64,000 nt of DNA from M3007 sp044226205 (lineage in GTDB: Bacteria; Bacteroidota; Bacteroidia; Chitinophagales; Saprospiraceae). The notes under the pieces were generated by a model, which worked only from the letters and a program-made list of their open reading frames with translations, searched no databases and was not told where the DNA came from. Both the position numbers and the translations under genes were made by a program. The number at the start of each line of letters is the position of its first letter. Position 1 is the first letter of the stretch. Below, piece after piece: positions 61,964-64,000 of this stretch. The DNA is taken from positions 1-64,000 of the forward strand of contig JBGAHL010000024.1 in assembly GCA_044226205.1 (NCBI GenBank), written 5' to 3'.

Positions 61964-62786
61964 ATGAGTGATAAACAGGAAAAATTGCAGGTTCAGAAAA
62001 ACTGGGTCATGGGTGTAGAAGCCCTTGACATTTTCTTTGCCAGTTATTTGTTGGACGATAAGTTGGCGCACGTCAGGCATAGCCTAAGATCAAAGAGGAA
62101 GTTATTAGAATCCGAAAAAATCTTTCTTATCGAATCATAAATCATTGGAGAAATGAAGGTTGATTTCGGATGTCAGGCCGTCGGGCAAAGGTTGGCGCAA
62201 ATACAGCATGATTGACCGCTTTTGGATTGAGATAATCATTGAATTACGGAGTTTCGGGTATCCCTTGGAATTGATAAAGAGGGTTAAGCAGCGATTTGAA
62301 CATCAATCGGAAACGGAATCTGATTCCTGTATGCCGCTTTTGGAAGGGTATTTTGTACTGGCGTATTTCTACAAAACGCCATGTTACCTACTGGTTTTCC
62401 CAAACGGCGAAGCAATACCAACAACTCCCGATGCCTACAATTTTGCTGATGAAACAGGGACGATTGGCAATCACATTAAGATAAATCTAAATCGTATGCT
62501 CCAAAAGATGTTCCCGGAGAAGGATTTAGCCCCTGTTTATAAAGGTGCCTTGGAATTGTCCCCGGAAGAAATGGAACTAATGCTTTTCATCCGAACCGGA
62601 GATTATGAGGCAATCACGGTGAAGCGCAAGAATGGGAAAATTGACCTGATTGAAGCCACAGAGACGTTAAGCGCCGATGCCCGCGTGACTGAAATTCTGA
62701 AAGAACAAGACTACCAAAACATCGAAATAAAATCAGCCAATGGGAAGGTAGTTTGCCTCAAACGAACCATTAAAAAGAAAGTATAG
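61964..62786 (+). pseudogene. MerR-like regulator gene with two apparent -1 frameshifts
   Basis: Three frames join into one protein of about 275 residues. The first (from ATG 61964) reads to VRHSLRSK near 62091. The second gives EEVIRIRKNLSYRIINHWRN then EG up to 62160. The third, LISDVRPSGKGWRKYSMIDR, runs on to the stop at 62784-62786. The middle and third parts together form a MerR-like winged helix (HW..EGLI, GWRKYS..D, IELRSFGYPLELIKRVK). Both breaks fit loss of one base from a short A or T run (CAAAG near 62090, GGTTG near 62160). It could be a broken gene or sequencing error. If it is broken, the part from ATG 62208 could still be made. Confidence 0.55.
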
Positions 62787-62865
62787 GCGACTGGAATAAC
62801 CAGCGCGAACCCGAATCTTGTGCCGACTGAAAAGGAAAACAGAGGCGTAAGTTATTGCGGTCAAA

Positions 62866-63114
62866 ATGCTGTCAATTGCACAGTGTTCTAAAATCCTGAA
62901 CAACACCGATAAAAAATACACCAATGAAGAAGTAGAGCGAATCAGAAACCTGCTTTACACACTTGGTCAAATTGAATATCAACACTTTCAAGCCGTTCAA
63001 AATGGGAAAGAAGGCGGTACTTTACGCAAGGGTGTCAACGGACGAACAACGGGACAACGGGTTCAGTCTGCAAGACCAAATCAGCCGGATGCAAAAACAC
63101 TGCCGGTCAAATGA
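62866..63114 (+). CDS. Small protein preceding and overlapping the recombinase gene
   Basis: A frame of 82 residues. The first 45 (AQCSKILNNTDKKYTNEEVE, RIRNLLYTLGQIEYQHFQ) look like a conserved helical domain seen before serine recombinase genes in Bacteroidota elements. The remaining residues lie over the recombinase start (63002) in another frame and have a composition typical of an overlap. The true end could be earlier if a frameshift is present, as in the two genes upstream. Confidence 0.5.
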   Translation: MLSIAQCSKILNNTDKKYTNEEVERIRNLLYTLGQIEYQHFQAVQNGKEGGTLRKGVNGRTTGQRVQSARPNQPDAKTLPVK

Positions 63115-64000
63115 TTACGACATTTTGCAGGTTTTGGAAGAAGACCATTCCGCCAAAACTTTCAACCGTCCGAAATTCCAACAATTTCTGACAGACTTGA
63201 AAGCGGGCGCAATCAAACCAAACGTGTTTGTTTGTGTGCGGCCTGACAGGTTTTCCCGGAACTTTCAGCAAACCCTTGATATGTTCGCAACCTTCAAGCG
63301 GTACGGGGTTGTTATTCAGTTCCTTGAAAATGACGTTGAAGTAGATACCCCTGAAAGCAAGATCATTTTCATGCTGAATCAGTTGTTGCCCGAAATTGAC
63401 AACGACAGGCGAAGTTTAAACGTAACGCGGGGCATGAGGCAGGCAAAGAAAGAAGGTCGTTGGATGGGGCCACCCCTTCGAGGTTACAGGATGGAAAAAC
63501 GCGGCGGTATGGCGCAAATGATTCCTAATGAAAAGGCAAAAGTGATCGTTCAGGGCTTCGAGATGTTTGCAAGCGGACTTTATACGCAGGAAGAAGTCCG
63601 GCTGAAAATGCGAGTGCTTGGCGTTTCTGTTTCCCGGTTTCAAATCAAAAACGTACTGACAAACATTGCCTACACGGGCAAAATCCTGATTCCGGCTTGG
63701 AAGGATGAGCCGGAAACATTGGTTGACGGTTTGCATGAAGGGATCATTTCGGATGCCCTTTTCCAGCGTGTTCAGGATGTCCTGCACGGCAGGAAACACC
63801 ACCCGACGAAATTCACCAAGCGAAGCGATTCCTTTCCGCTTCGCGGGTATCTGGAATGTTCGCAGTGCGGCGGAAAATTAACTGCCAGTTCATCGAAGAG
63901 CCGGAACGGGAGCAAACATCCGTACTACCATTGCCGGAAGGGCTGCAAGGAACGTTTCAAGGCTGATGACACCCACCAAGCGTTTCAGGGCTTCCTTGCC
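63002..64000 (+). CDS. Large serine recombinase (3' end outside the window)
   Basis: The frame is open from ATG 63002 to the right edge, 333 residues so far. The resolvase catalytic domain begins VLYARVSTDEQRDNGFSLQD, with nucleophile S12, and includes RPDRFSRNFQQTLDMFATFK and LENDVEVDTPESKIIFMLNQ. The Recombinase domain (about 155-260) has RWMGPPLRGYRMEK and ITGKI-like TNIAYTGKILIPAWKDE. A zinc ribbon follows: C286-S-Q-C289 and CRKGC. It integrates and excises an element between attachment sites and is the likely mover of the island. No att site is identified. Confidence 0.92.
   Translation, partial: MGKKAVLYARVSTDEQRDNGFSLQDQISRMQKHCRSNDYDILQVLEEDHSAKTFNRPKFQQFLTDLKAGAIKPNVFVCVRPDRFSRNFQQTLDMFATFKRYGVVIQFLENDVEVDTPESKIIFMLNQLLPEIDNDRRSLNVTRGMRQAKKEGRWMGPPLRGYRMEKRGGMAQMIPNEKAKVIVQGFEMFASGLYTQEEVRLKMRVLGVSVSRFQIKNVLTNIAYTGKILIPAWKDEPETLVDGLHEGIISDALFQRVQDVLHGRKHHPTKFTKRSDSFPLRGYLECSQCGGKLTASSSKSRNGSKHPYYHCRKGCKERFKADDTHQAFQGFLA

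Larger units (their letters stand above)
56605..64000. mobile_element. Probable integrated island (right end outside the window)
   Basis: From here rightwards the DNA is clearly more AT-rich than the preceding 56 kb. It holds unknown genes, a restriction-modification pair, frameshifted small genes and a large serine recombinase at the right edge. That mix is typical of a recombinase-driven island. The left boundary is placed at the first unusual gene and is not defined by an attachment site. The right boundary is not visible. Confidence 0.5.

Overview
The window looks like a chromosomal piece of a fairly GC-rich member of the Bacteroidota, most likely of the Saprospiraceae/Chitinophagaceae kind. 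The signs are a gliding lipoprotein GldB, giant surface proteins ending in type IX secretion (T9SS) sorting domains, a CHU_C-type C-terminus, BatD, a PorT-like barrel, DUF4197 and DUF2202 lipoproteins, and promoters of the Bacteroidota form (TTTG, about 19-21 bases, TAnnTTTG). The taxonomic placement is inferred from gene content only.

Layout. 1-7 kb: tail of an unknown protein, a TPR protein, a parallel beta-helix protein with a PA14-like end, then a GT2 glycosyltransferase and a polytopic GT-C-like protein. 7-20 kb: housekeeping and envelope genes: a dihydroorotase-like protein lacking its metal ligands, two DUF4197 paralogues separated by a 7-bp tandem repeat, CAP lipoprotein, inositol monophosphatase, an acetyltransferase, an esterase, Nudix, BatD, GldB, PorT-like barrel, ArsR regulator, TsaB. 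20-31 kb: a 1315-residue T9SS surface protein, CreD, a DPP-IV peptidase, a lone HSDR_N_2 nuclease-fold protein, a cyclase, a DUF2202 lipoprotein and MgtC. 31-35 kb: a tight DUF547 / FAD oxidoreductase / membrane 4Fe-4S operon.

35-46 kb is a complete Kdp potassium-uptake locus on the minus strand. In transcription order it holds an NtrC-type sigma-54 regulator, an unlisted 28-residue membrane microprotein, kdpF, kdpA, kdpB, kdpC, an outer-membrane porin, a stand-alone KdpD N-terminal/Usp protein and a separate histidine kinase. Two structured repeat elements sit in the kdpA-kdpB and kdpB-kdpC gaps. One belongs to the same family as an element at 34.7 kb. A candidate sigma-54 promoter lies just upstream of the microprotein. 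46-56 kb holds a second giant T9SS protein, RuvC, a hydroxyacyl-CoA dehydrogenase/thioesterase pair, a CHU_C protein and a TolC-family protein.

From about 56.5 kb to the right edge the DNA is visibly more AT-rich and carries accessory genes: two unknown proteins, a nuclease-methyltransferase fusion with a two-domain specificity subunit, small genes with three apparent -1 frameshifts, a regulator with paired operator-like palindromes, and a large serine recombinase that runs off the window. This is probably a mobile island. The most interesting items are the rewired Kdp locus and the fused restriction-modification pair.
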